Positions 34,168-44,600 of a stretch of DNA of 64,000 bases are shown here, in pieces. Position 1 is the stretch's first letter, and every line of letters starts with the position of its first letter. A program made the translations under genes and the position numbers. The notes beneath the pieces are model-generated. The model was not told the DNA's origin. It made no database searches and worked only from the letters and a program-made list of their open reading frames with translations. Location: NCBI RefSeq assembly GCF_000518265.1, contig NZ_JADG01000010.1, positions 310,001 to 374,000 of the forward strand, read 5' to 3'. Origin of the DNA: Actinomadura oligospora ATCC 43269 (GTDB taxonomy: Bacteria > Actinomycetota > Actinomycetes > Streptosporangiales > Streptosporangiaceae).

Positions 34168-37100
34168 TGTGCGTCCTTTCCGTGCGTCCAGGCCACGGCG
34201 TACCGCGCCGCCCCATCGGTGATCACTGTGCTTTCGGCCTTGTGCACGCGGCCGTCCGGTGCCGTCACCGCCAGCACGAGGCCGGTGCCTTCGCTTCCGG
34301 GTGCCGTGTGCGTCTCGAAGGCGTGCGGCCGACCTTCGAGGTCGGTGCCGAGGGACTCGGCGACCGCCTTCTTCGCGGTCCACAGCCGCGTGACGAGTTC
34401 GGCGCGGTCAGGGCCGGTCAGGTCGTGGAGCAGCCGGAGTTCGGCGGTGGTCAGCGCCTCCCTCTCCGCGGCGTCGTCACGTTCGGCGACCGGAGCGATG
34501 CCGATGCCGACCCGGCCCGGCCCGGCCAGCGCGACGGCGATGCCGGGGCTGCGTCCGCGGCCCGCGTGGCAGGCCAGCGAGACGTGCGGCGCGCGGAACG
34601 CCCCCACCGCGCGAGGACGCCCCTGGCCGTTGTCCTCGATCACGATCTCGGCCGGGTAGAGGGGGCCCGCGCCGCGATCCCACAGGTGCCGCCGGACGGC
34701 GTCCTTGGCGGCGATCCGGCCGAGCAGCCACGAGCGCCGCGCGTCGGGGGGCAGCGCCTCGTAGCGGGACCGCTCGGCGGCGGCCAGGTACCGGCGCATG
34801 ATCAGTTCGCGCGAGCCGATGTCGGGCCAGCGTTCGCGGTTGGCGCACCAGCCGCCGGGACGCGGCTCGGAGAGCGTCGCGCTCTGCGGGCGGAACTTCA
34901 CCTCCCAGATCCGCGCGTCGGTGGCGAAGCGGCGGGTCGTCCAGCCCTCGATCCGGCACCAGACGTGTCCATCGGCGAGGCGGAGCTCGGCGTCGGCCCG
35001 CGCCTCGGTGTCGGTGATCTCCCGGATCCACGCATCGCACTCCACACGCGCCCCGGCCTCCGGCGGCGGCCCGTGGAACCGCACCGCGCGGATGCCCGTC
35101 GGCAGGACGGTCTGGTCGACGGTCAGGCCGACCTGCGTCCAGTGGCCGATGAGCTGGCCCGCGCCGTCGAGCAGAGCGCCCTCGGCGGGCAGGTTGGTCA
35201 GGGTGCCGGTGATGCCGTCGCGTCCGATCTGACCGATCCGCGCGACGCTGGCGAAGCGGGGCCCGTGGAACATCCAGTTGCCGTCGTACAGCTCCCGCGC
35301 GGAGACGGGTGCGGGCCGGAGATCCTGGATCGGCTCCCCGGACGGCTCGGGTGCGGGCGGGAACCCGGCCTCGCGCATCCTGACGACGCAGCTCGCGTAG
35401 CCCTCGATGCGGACGTCGACCAGGATGTCGCCGTCCGGTGCGTCAGCGCCGCGTCCGACGTGGATCGTCGTGGTCGTCTCGGGCGCGGTGCAGATCCATC
35501 GCAGCGCCCTGACCTGCTCGATGGCGACCACCGTGGCGTCCGGCGCCAGCTCGGCCGCGGCCTGGGCCATGACCTCGATGATCGTGGTCAGCGGGACGAC
35601 GGGGAACCGGTCGGTCATGTCGGGCCAGCCGGGCGCCTGGGGGAAGATGCAGTGGTCGGCGGTGTCGGGCATCGTCGCGAGCGAGAACACCCGGGTGAGA
35701 CTGAGAGACCGCGCTCTCCCGCCGGTGCGCGCGGTGGTTTCGGTGGGTGTGGTGCCGCTGGCCGCGACTGCGCCGGTTCGCCAGGCGTCGCCGACCTGCC
35801 GGGCGGCGGCGGTCGTGTCGGCGAGCACGGCGTCGAGTTCGCCGAGGACGGGGGAGCCGCCTTCGAAGGCCGCCTTGGATGTTCCGGCGGTGGACGCGCC
35901 GACGAGGCCGCTGAGTTCGGGCAGCCGGACCAGGGGCGCGCCGAGCCGCAGCCGCACCGTCCGCGCTTCCCGCACCGGTTCGTCCGGGGGCGTCGATTCG
36001 TCTTGGCTCGTTGGAGGGACGGAGTGGGCCGGGGTGGGCAGCCGGGCGAAGTCCGGGTCCAGGCCGTCCACCCAGAGGGCCGCCGCCACCCGGCTCAACT
36101 GGTCGAGACCGTCGCGGGCGGAGACGGCAGCCTTGACCGTCAGATGGTCGCGTTCGCGCAGCGTGTCCTCGGTGAAGCCCGCCAGGCTGCCCTGTCCGAC
36201 CTGGACGAACGCGCGGATGCCCGAATCGTGCAGCAGCTCGGTGAGGCGGCGGAACCGCACCGGCTCGACCAGGTGACGCAGCACCAGGTCGCGGACGCCG
36301 CCGACGTCGTCCGGGAAGGGAGCGAGCGAGGTCGCGGACCACACCGGCACGGTCGGTCGGCTCACCTCCAGCCGCTCCAGCATCGCGCGGGCGGTGGGCA
36401 GGTGCCGCGCGTAGGCCGGGGAATGGAATCCGGTGCGGAACGGCATGGTCTCGGTCAGCACGCCCTGCCCGCGCAGGCGGTCCACGACCTGCGCCACCTG
36501 GTCGGCCGGACCGCAGACCACCGCCTGGTGCGGGCAGTTGTCGTGGGTGAGATGCACCTGGTCGAGACCGCCGAGTTCCCCGGCGACGCGCTCGGCCGAC
36601 GCGCCGAACGCCGCGTACACCACGTCGGGCACCTCGACCATGCCCGGCCGCATGGAGGCGATGAAGTCGTCCACCCGAGGGTAGATCCCGCCGACGATCA
36701 TCGCGGTCCACTCACCGAGGCTGTGCCCGGCCAGCGCCCCGGGCGCGATGCCGATCTCGGCGAGCGCGGCGGCGTACAGGCGGCTCACCGCGACCACGTC
36801 GAGGGCGTGCTCCAGGACGTCGACGCCGCCGGACAGCGCCGGGACGGGCAGGCCGAGATGGTCGGCGAGGGACGCGACGCGCGGCGCGAACTCGGGCTCG
36901 AAGCCGGGGAACAGGAACGCCACCTGCTCCGGGCCCGACAGCAGCGGCCGGGGCGTGAACCACACGTCGCTGCGGCCCCGCCAGGCGCGTCCCCGCGCGG
37001 CGATCTTGCGTGCGAGCGCGAGCCTGCGGGCGTCCGGCCCGACGATCGCGAGCCGACAGGGCCCATCACCCGGACGTGCCGCGCGGCCCGCCCGCTCGAT

Positions 37101-38621
37101 CAGCTCCCCGTCGGTAGCGTCGAGGATCTGGGCGATGTCCTGCGGCCCGTCCCCGGCAATACGCAGCACCGGCTCACCGGCGTATCGCCGCGCCGGCACG
37201 GAGCCGCGCGCGCTCGCGTCTCTTGGTGTGCGGGTGGGGTGGGGGGCTTCCTCGAGGACGACGTGGGCGTTGATTCCGCCGAAGCCGAAGGCGTTGACCG
37301 CCGCACGGCGGGGTGCGTCCGCCGGGCGCTCCCATGGCGTGGCCTCGGTGATCGGCGTGAACCGCGTGCCGGTCAGGGCCGGGTGGGGATCCTCGATGTT
37401 CAGGGTCGGGGGGAGCGTCTCGTGGTGCAGGGCGAGTGCCGCCCTGATCAGGCCCGCCACGCCCGCGGCGGGCATGGTGTGGCCGATCATCGACTTGACC
37501 GTGCCCAGGCCGATCGGCGTTCCGGCGGTGCCGAAGGCCCGCCGGAGCGTCTCGAGCTCGGCGTTGTCGCCCGCGGGAGTCGCGGTGCCGTGCGCCTCGA
37601 TCAGCCCGACCGCGGAGCCCGCGGCCGGATCCAGGCCCGCGGCCCGCCACGCCTGCTCGACGGCGGCGACCTGGCCGTCCGGGGCGGGGCTCATCATGCT
37701 CGCCGCGCGCCCGTCGCTGGCGACGCCGACGCCGCGGACCACCGCGTAGATCCGGTCGCCGTCCCGGAGCGCGTCCGCGAGGCGCTTGAGCAGCACGATC
37801 CCGGTGCCCTCCGACAGGAGGGTGCCGTCGGCCCGGGCGTCGAAGGGACGGATCGTCCCGGTCGGGCTGAGCGCGCGCAGCTGGGTGAACACGCTCCACA
37901 GCGTGGGGTGGTGGCAGTGGTGCACCCCGCCGGCCAGCACCGCGTCGCAGCGGCCGGACGCCAGGTCGCGGACGGCGTGGTCCACCGCCAGCAGCGACGA
38001 CGCGCACGCGGCGTCCACGGTGTAGGCCGGTCCGCGCAGGTCGAAGCGGTTCGCCACCCGGGACGCGGCGAAGTTCGGCACCAGCCCGATCGACTCCTCC
38101 GGCCCGAGGGCCTTCTGGAACGCCTCGCGCGCGGTGGCGAGCCGGTCCTCGGGCAGGCCGGGCGCGAGGTCGCGCAGGACGGCGACGAGCTGGTGGGCGG
38201 TGTGGACGCGCTGGTCGAGCCGCGCGACGCCGGGTGTGAGGTAGCCGCCCCGTCCGATGACGACCCCGATGCGGGAGCGGCCCGGGAGCCGCTCCTCGCC
38301 ACCGGCGTCGGCGATCGCCTCGGCGGCGGCGCGCAGGGCCAGGAGCTGGTCCGGTTCGGTGCCGTCCACGGCGGCGGGCATGATGCCGAAGCGCGTCGGG
38401 TCGAAGTCGGCGAGCTCGTCGACGAACCCGCCCCTCCGGCAGTAGAAGCGGTCCGGCGCGGCGGCGGCGCCCGGGGCGTAGTAGACCTCCGGGTCCCAGC
38501 GGTGCGCGGGCACCTCCGAGATCGCGTCCACCCCGTCGCGGATGTTGCGCCAGAACGCCGACGCGTCCGCCGCGCCGGGGAACACCGCGCCGATGCCGAC
38601 GATCGCGGCGTCCTCAGGCAT
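34164..38621 (-). CDS. iterative type I PKS/PUFA-like synthase, KS-AT-DH-PPTase
   Basis: A 1485-residue protein. KS about 5-450 has the active Cys in DAACASS (near 205), EAHGTAT and KSMIGHTMPAAG. An AT-like domain about 560-830 has GHSLGEW (near 634) and a catalytic His in TGFHSP, but the usual GQGSQ is GFEPE. A hotdog dehydratase has His in DHCIFPQAPG (near 989) and Asp in DGAGQLIGHW (near 1154). A C-terminal Sfp-type phosphopantetheinyl transferase (VGIGIAP near 1373, WTAKKAVAE near 1415) ends the protein. A fused DH-PPTase tail recalls enediyne PKSs. ATG at 38621 is preferred because its ATGCCTGA overlap repeats elsewhere in the operon; GTG at 38633 is possible. It supplies dehydration and ACP activation to the first PKS. 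Confidence 0.88.
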   Translation of the reverse strand: MPEDAAIVGIGAVFPGAADASAFWRNIRDGVDAISEVPAHRWDPEVYYAPGAAAAPDRFYCRRGGFVDELADFDPTRFGIMPAAVDGTEPDQLLALRAAAEAIADAGGEERLPGRSRIGVVIGRGGYLTPGVARLDQRVHTAHQLVAVLRDLAPGLPEDRLATAREAFQKALGPEESIGLVPNFAASRVANRFDLRGPAYTVDAACASSLLAVDHAVRDLASGRCDAVLAGGVHHCHHPTLWSVFTQLRALSPTGTIRPFDARADGTLLSEGTGIVLLKRLADALRDGDRIYAVVRGVGVASDGRAASMMSPAPDGQVAAVEQAWRAAGLDPAAGSAVGLIEAHGTATPAGDNAELETLRRAFGTAGTPIGLGTVKSMIGHTMPAAGVAGLIRAALALHHETLPPTLNIEDPHPALTGTRFTPITEATPWERPADAPRRAAVNAFGFGGINAHVVLEEAPHPTRTPRDASARGSVPARRYAGEPVLRIAGDGPQDIAQILDATDGELIERAGRAARPGDGPCRLAIVGPDARRLALARKIAARGRAWRGRSDVWFTPRPLLSGPEQVAFLFPGFEPEFAPRVASLADHLGLPVPALSGGVDVLEHALDVVAVSRLYAAALAEIGIAPGALAGHSLGEWTAMIVGGIYPRVDDFIASMRPGMVEVPDVVYAAFGASAERVAGELGGLDQVHLTHDNCPHQAVVCGPADQVAQVVDRLRGQGVLTETMPFRTGFHSPAYARHLPTARAMLERLEVSRPTVPVWSATSLAPFPDDVGGVRDLVLRHLVEPVRFRRLTELLHDSGIRAFVQVGQGSLAGFTEDTLRERDHLTVKAAVSARDGLDQLSRVAAALWVDGLDPDFARLPTPAHSVPPTSQDESTPPDEPVREARTVRLRLGAPLVRLPELSGLVGASTAGTSKAAFEGGSPVLGELDAVLADTTAAARQVGDAWRTGAVAASGTTPTETTARTGGRARSLSLTRVFSLATMPDTADHCIFPQAPGWPDMTDRFPVVPLTTIIEVMAQAAAELAPDATVVAIEQVRALRWICTAPETTTTIHVGRGADAPDGDILVDVRIEGYASCVVRMREAGFPPAPEPSGEPIQDLRPAPVSARELYDGNWMFHGPRFASVARIGQIGRDGITGTLTNLPAEGALLDGAGQLIGHWTQVGLTVDQTVLPTGIRAVRFHGPPPEAGARVECDAWIREITDTEARADAELRLADGHVWCRIEGWTTRRFATDARIWEVKFRPQSATLSEPRPGGWCANRERWPDIGSRELIMRRYLAAAERSRYEALPPDARRSWLLGRIAAKDAVRRHLWDRGAGPLYPAEIVIEDNGQGRPRAVGAFRAPHVSLACHAGRGRSPGIAVALAGPGRVGIGIAPVAERDDAAEREALTTAELRLLHDLTGPDRAELVTRLWTAKKAVAESLGTDLEGRPHAFETHTAPGSEGTGLVLAVTAPDGRVHKAESTVITDGAARYAVAWTHGKDAQ

Positions 38622-41600
38622 CGCCGGGCTCACCGCACATGTAGACGACCTGCGCGTCCCGGCCGTGGGACAGCTCGCGCAGCAGGCACGCGACCCCCGC
38701 GTCCGGGCTGATCAGGGTGATGCCGCGCCGGGCGTACTCGCGCTCCAGCTCGGGCGAGACCATGCCGCCGCCCGCCCACGGGCCCCAGTCGATCGCCACG
38801 ACGCGTCCGGGCAGGCGCGCCGCCCAGGCGTGGCAGAGGGAGTCCAGCGCGTCGTTGGCCGCCGCGTAGTCGGTCTGCCCGCGGTTGCCGAACGCGCCCG
38901 ACACGCTGCCGAAGGCGACGACGAACCCGGGAGGGGACACCGCGTCCTCGCCGGGCGCCGAGGCGGCGGAGCCGATCGCGTCCATCAGGGCGCGGAAGCC
39001 GTCCACCTTCGTTCCGTAGACGCGCTCGAACGAGTCGGGCGTCTTGTCGGCGAGCAGCCGGTCCTCCAGGACTCCGGCGCCGTGGACGACGCCGTCCAGC
39101 CGTCCGTGCCGGGCGTGGATGTCGGCGACGACGGCCCGCACGGCGTCGGCGTCGCGGACGTCGGCGACGTGGTGGCGGACCGACGCCGCGGCGTCCCGCA
39201 GGTCGGCCAGCGTGGCCCGGACCTCCCGCTCGGCGAGGACGCGGCGCGCCGCGGCGTCGACCTCGGCGGGCGTTCCGCCGCCCTGGCGGGCCAGGACGCC
39301 GCGCAGGGCGGCCAGGTCGGCGGCGGACGCCGTGACCGGATCCTCCGGACCCGACGGAGGCCCCGTCCGTCCGACGAGTTCGACGTGGCAGCCGGTCCGG
39401 CGGGCCAGGGCACGCGCGGCGAGGGCCGTGATGCCGCGCGCGCCGCCGGTCAGCAGGACGACCCCGTCGCGGTCCAGGCCGGGTGGCGCGGACGCCTCGC
39501 CGTCGAGGTCGGCGCGGCGGACCAGCGGCGCGGTGCGAGTGCCGTTGCTGTACCCGACGACGGTGCGTCCGTCGCCGCCCGCGAGTTCGAACAGCAGGTG
39601 CTCGGCGACCTTGCGCGGGTCCTCCTTGGGATCGACGTCGACGGCGCGCATCACCGCGTCGGGGAACTCGCGCGCGAGGGCGCGGACGAGCCCGCGCAGG
39701 CCGACGTCGGCCGTGCCCGGGGCGTCGTCGCCGCCCTGCCCGAAGCGTCCCGCCGTCGCGGTGGCGATGACCAGCCGTCCGGCGCCGTCGAGCAGGGCGC
39801 GGCGGATCCCGGCGAACGCGCCGGGCAGCACGGGCCCGGCGCCGGGGCCGAGCGCGCTCAGGTGCACGAGGGCGTCCGCGTGCCCGGCCTCCGGGGCCGC
39901 CACGACGCGCGGGACGGCGCCGCGGCGTTCGAGTAGGTCGGCCAGTGCGAGCGCGACCCCGCGACCGTCGTCCACGAGGACGACCCGGCGGCCGGTGAGC
40001 GAGTCGCCGTCGCCGCCCGGCGAGGGGACGGCGACGGGCTCGACCACATAGCGTCCGGGAACGGCGGACACGGGCGTGACCGGCTCGGACACCGCAGCGG
40101 GCTCGACGCGGCCCGCCGCCCGGACGGGTTCGGACGGTTCGGCGGCCTCGGCCGGTCCGTGCAGGTGGACGCCGAGCCAGTCGGCGATGCCGCCGATGGT
40201 CTTGATCCGGGCCAGGTCGGCGACGACGTCCTCGTCCAGGGGCGCGTCGCCGCCGCCGAGCCCGAGCCGGTCGGCGAGCTCCCCGATGATCTCCGTGCGC
40301 TTGATCGAGTCGATGGACAGGTCGCCCTCGAGGTCCAGGTCCGTCCCGAGCATGTCGGCGGGATAGCCGGTGCGCGCGCTGACCGTGGCGACCACGACCT
40401 CGCGGATCCGCTCCGGCCCGCCCGGCTCCGGCACCGGCGCGGTCGGCGCGGGCACGGGGGTGGGGGATGCCTCAGGGACGGCCGCCGGAGCAGGAACCGG
40501 AACCGCGGGCGCGGCGGGCGTCATCGGGGGAGCCGGAGCGGCCGGGGCCGTCCCGAGGTAGCCGAGCACGACGTCGCGCTGGGCCGCGACCATCTCCCGT
40601 GTCGTCCGCAGGAACTCCATCACCGCGGCGTCGCGCGGCGACCCGTTGCCGTCGTCCATCGACCCTCCTGTCAGGCTCGGACCCACCTGGGGCGCTTCGG
40701 TCGCGGGCCGCAGCCCGCCGGGCACGCACTCTCCGGACGCGGTCCGCACGAGCTGCCCGTCCACCAGCCAGCCCGGACGCCCCCGCGCACCCGACGTGGC
40801 GGAGACGGCGGCCTCGGCGCGCCCGGCGAACAGCGGGCGGAGGTCGACCGGGACCCCGGCGCAGGCCAGCGCGGCGAGCGCCTCCAGCAGCCGCACGAGC
40901 CCGTTCTCGCCCGCCACGTCGCAGGCCACGGCCGTGTGCGGCCGGTCGCCCAGGATCCGCCCGACGAGCCCGGTCAGGACGCGTCCCGGACCCGCCTCGA
41001 CGAACACCCGCGCGCCCGCCGCGTACATCGCCTCGATCTGCTCCACGAACCGCACCGGCTCGGCCACCTGCCGGGCCACCAGCTCGCGGACGCCCGCGGC
41101 CGAGCCGGGGTAGGGCGCGGCGGTGCCGTTCGACCAGACCGGACGGGCGGGCGGACGCACGTCCAGGCCCGCGAGCGCCGCGGCGAGCGTGCCGGAGGCC
41201 GGGGCGACCAGCGGGCTGTGGAACGCGCAGGCGACCGGGACGCCGCGCGCCCGCATCCCCCGTTCTTCGAGCGCGGCCACGGCGCCCTCGACCGAGGGCG
41301 TCGGACCGGAGATGACCGCCTGCGCCGGAGCGTTGTCGTTGGCGACGACGACCTCGTCGCCGAGCCCGAGGTCCTTGAGCACCGCGCGGACGTCGGCGGC
41401 GGTCGCCGTCACGGCGGCCATCGTCCCCGGGTCCTCTCCGGCCGCCGCGAGGATCGCGTCGGCGCGGCGCTCGCTGAGCGCGATCAGGTCGTCCTCGCCG
41501 AACGCCCCGGCCGTGCAGAGCGCGACCAGCTCGCCGTAGCTGTGGCCGCCCGCCATGTCGGGACGGACCCCGAGCGTGCCCAGCAGTTCGGCCATGGCGA

Positions 41601-44600
41601 GCCCGGCGATGCCCAGGACGGGCTGGGCGACGCGGGTGTCGGTGATCGCGGCCCTCTGCCGGGCGGTCTCGTCGCGGTCGAACGCGACCGGCGGGAACAT
41701 CACCGGCGCGTACCGTCCCTCCGCCAGCCGGAGCAGGCGTTGCAGGCCGGGGAAGGCGGTGAACAGGTCGGCGAGCATCCCGGGACGCTGGCTGCCCTGG
41801 CCGGGGAACAGGAACGCCAGGCCGCCGGTCGCTGTCTCCTCCGTGGCGAGGTGGACGCCCTTCCCGGTTCGTCCGGCCCGCAAGGCCGCCAGCTTGGCGG
41901 CCAGATCGTCCCGGCTGGACGCGACGATCGCGCCGCGGACCGGCGCGTCGGGAGCGCCGCGCAGGTGACCGGCCGCCAGCTCGCGCAGCTTCGTCCCGCC
42001 GTCGGCGTCGAGCGCCGCGGCCAGGCGGTCGGCCTCGCGGACGAGACCGTCCGGGCCGTCCCCTCGGAAGAGGAACAGCTCCGCAGGCCATCGCGGCAGG
42101 CCGTGCGCGGGCTCGTCCGCGCCGTCGTAGCCGCCGAGCACGGCGTGGAAGTTCGTGCCGCCGAAGCCGAACGCGCTCACCCCGGCGTACCGGCGGCCGG
42201 GCGGCGCCTCCCACGGCGCGGTGCCGAAGGCGAACGGGCTGGTCTCCGGCGACCAGAACGGATTCGGGTCGGTGAGGTGCAGGCCGCCCGGACGCGTCCC
42301 GGTGTGCAGGGCGTACGCGGCCTTGATCAGCCCGGCCAGCCCGGCGGCGCACTTGGTGTGCCCGATCTGGGACTTGACCGACCCGATCCGGCAGGCCGCG
42401 GGTTCCGCTCCCGCCTCGGCGAACAGCCCGGTGAGCGCGGCGAGCTCGGTGCGGTCGCCGACCACGGTGCCGGTGCCGTGCGCCTCGACGAGCCCGACGT
42501 CGGCGGGGGAGATCCCTCCGGCCGTGTAGGCGCGTTCCAGCGCGCGTCGCTGGCCCTCGGGGCGCGGGGCCGTCAGGCCGAGGGAGCGTCCGTCGCTGGA
42601 CCCGCCCACCGCCTTGACGACGGCGTAGATCCGGTCGCCGTCGCGCTCGGCGTCGGCCAGGCGCTTGAGGACGACGCAGGCCACGCCCTCGCCGAGAACG
42701 ATCCCGTCGGCGCCGGAGTCGAACGTGGCGCACCGGCCCTTCGGCGACAGCGCGTGGACCGAGGCGAACAGCAGGTAGTCCTGGACGTCGTTGTGGAGGT
42801 CCGCGCCGCCGCACAGGACCATGTCGCTGCCGCCCGCGGAGAGTTCCTTGCAGGCCAGGTCCAGCGCGGCGAGGCTCGACGCGCAGGCCGCGTCCACGGT
42901 GAAGTTGGAGCCGCCGAGGTCCAGCCGGTTGGCGATCCGCCCGGCGATCACGTTGCTGAGGACGCCGGGGAAGGAGTCGTCGGTGAGCTCGGGCAGGTGC
43001 CGGTCCAGGGCGGGCGGGACCTCGCCCATGTAGGAGGGCAGCGCCGCGCGCAGCCCGTACGCCGCCGACAGGCCGCTGCCCGCCTCGGCGCCGAAGATGA
43101 CCGAGGTGCGCTCGCGGTCGAACGCCCGCTCGGCGTACCCGGCGTCGCGCAGCGACCGGGCCGCCACCTCCAGCGCGAGCAGCTGGACGGGCTCGATCGC
43201 GCCGAGCGAGGCGGGCGGGATCCCGTACTCCAGCGCGTCGAACGGGACCCGGGGGATGAAGCCGCCCCACCGGGAGGGCGTCCGGCCGCGCGGCCGGACG
43301 GTCGCCTCCGGGTCGTGGTACCGCCCGACGTCCCAGCGTTCGTCCGGCACCTCGGTGATCGCGTCGACGCCGTGGACGATGTTCGACCAGAACTCGCCGA
43401 GGTCGTCCGCGCCCGGGTAGACGCAGGCCATGCCGACGACGGCGATGTCCAGCGGTTCCGCCCGCACTTTCTCCGCCTCGCCTGTGTCGTCGGCCGGGCC
43501 GGTGAAGGAGGCGAGCATGCGGGCGGATCCGGCGGAGACGTCCTCGTGGAGCCCGGCGACGGTCGTGACCTCCGAGCGGAGCGTGGCGACCTGGCCGAGC
43601 ATGTACATGCCCTCCGCGCGCTGCTCCGGCCCGTCCAGCGTCCGCAGGCCCTCGGCCGTGCGCCGCAGCCCCTTCGAGGCGATGCGCAACCGGCCGAGGT
43701 TGAGGCTCTCCAGCTCCGCCCAGGCCTCCTGGACCGTGGCACCGCCGTCGAGCAGGCGCCGCCGCGTCTCCTCGAACGCCGCGACGAACGGCGTGTCCGC
43801 GCACCGGGTCACATGGCCGGGCGAGGTCTCCAGCAGGGCCGTGCCCTCGCACTCCAGCGCCGTCGCCTGGTACCCGGGCAGGATCGCCCCCGCGTCGACG
43901 GCCTCCCGCGTGAACAGGTACGCCGTCCCCATGAGCACACCGGTCGCCGCGCCCCGCTCGGCGAGCGGACCGCAGAGCGCCGCCACCATCGCGCCCGACC
44001 GCGCGTCGTGCACGCCACCGGCGAACAGCACGCTCGTCTCGGGCAGCACGTCGGCATGGTCGAGAAGGCAGTCGATCTGGGCCTGCCACAGCGGAAAGCT
44101 CGCGCGCGGCCCGATGTGCCCGCCGCACTCCGACCCCTCGAAGACGAACCTGCGGGCGCCCTCCTTGACGAACCGCGCCAGCAGGCCGGGGGAGGGGACG
44201 TGCAGGTAGGCCGCGACGCCCTCGGACTCCAGCGCCGCGGCCTGGGCCGGACGCCCGCCCGCGATCAGCGCGTACGGCGGACGCACCGCCCGGACGGCGT
44301 CGAGCTGCGCGGCCCGCACCTCCTCCGGGGCGAAGCCGAGGACGCCGACGCCCCACGGCCGGTCGCCGAGCAGCTCGGCGGTCTCGTCCAGCAGCCGCCG
44401 CGTGTCCTCGCCGTTCAGCAGGGCGAGCGCCACGAACGGCAGGCCGCCGTCCTCGGCCACCCGCGCGGCGAAGGCTGCGCGGTCGCTGACCCGGGTCATC
44501 GGGCCCTGCGCGATCGGGTAGCGCGGCCCCCGAGGCTCACGCGCGATGCCGTGTCCGGGCGCGAGCGGGGCCTGCTCCCTGCCCGCGGCGATCCCGGCAC

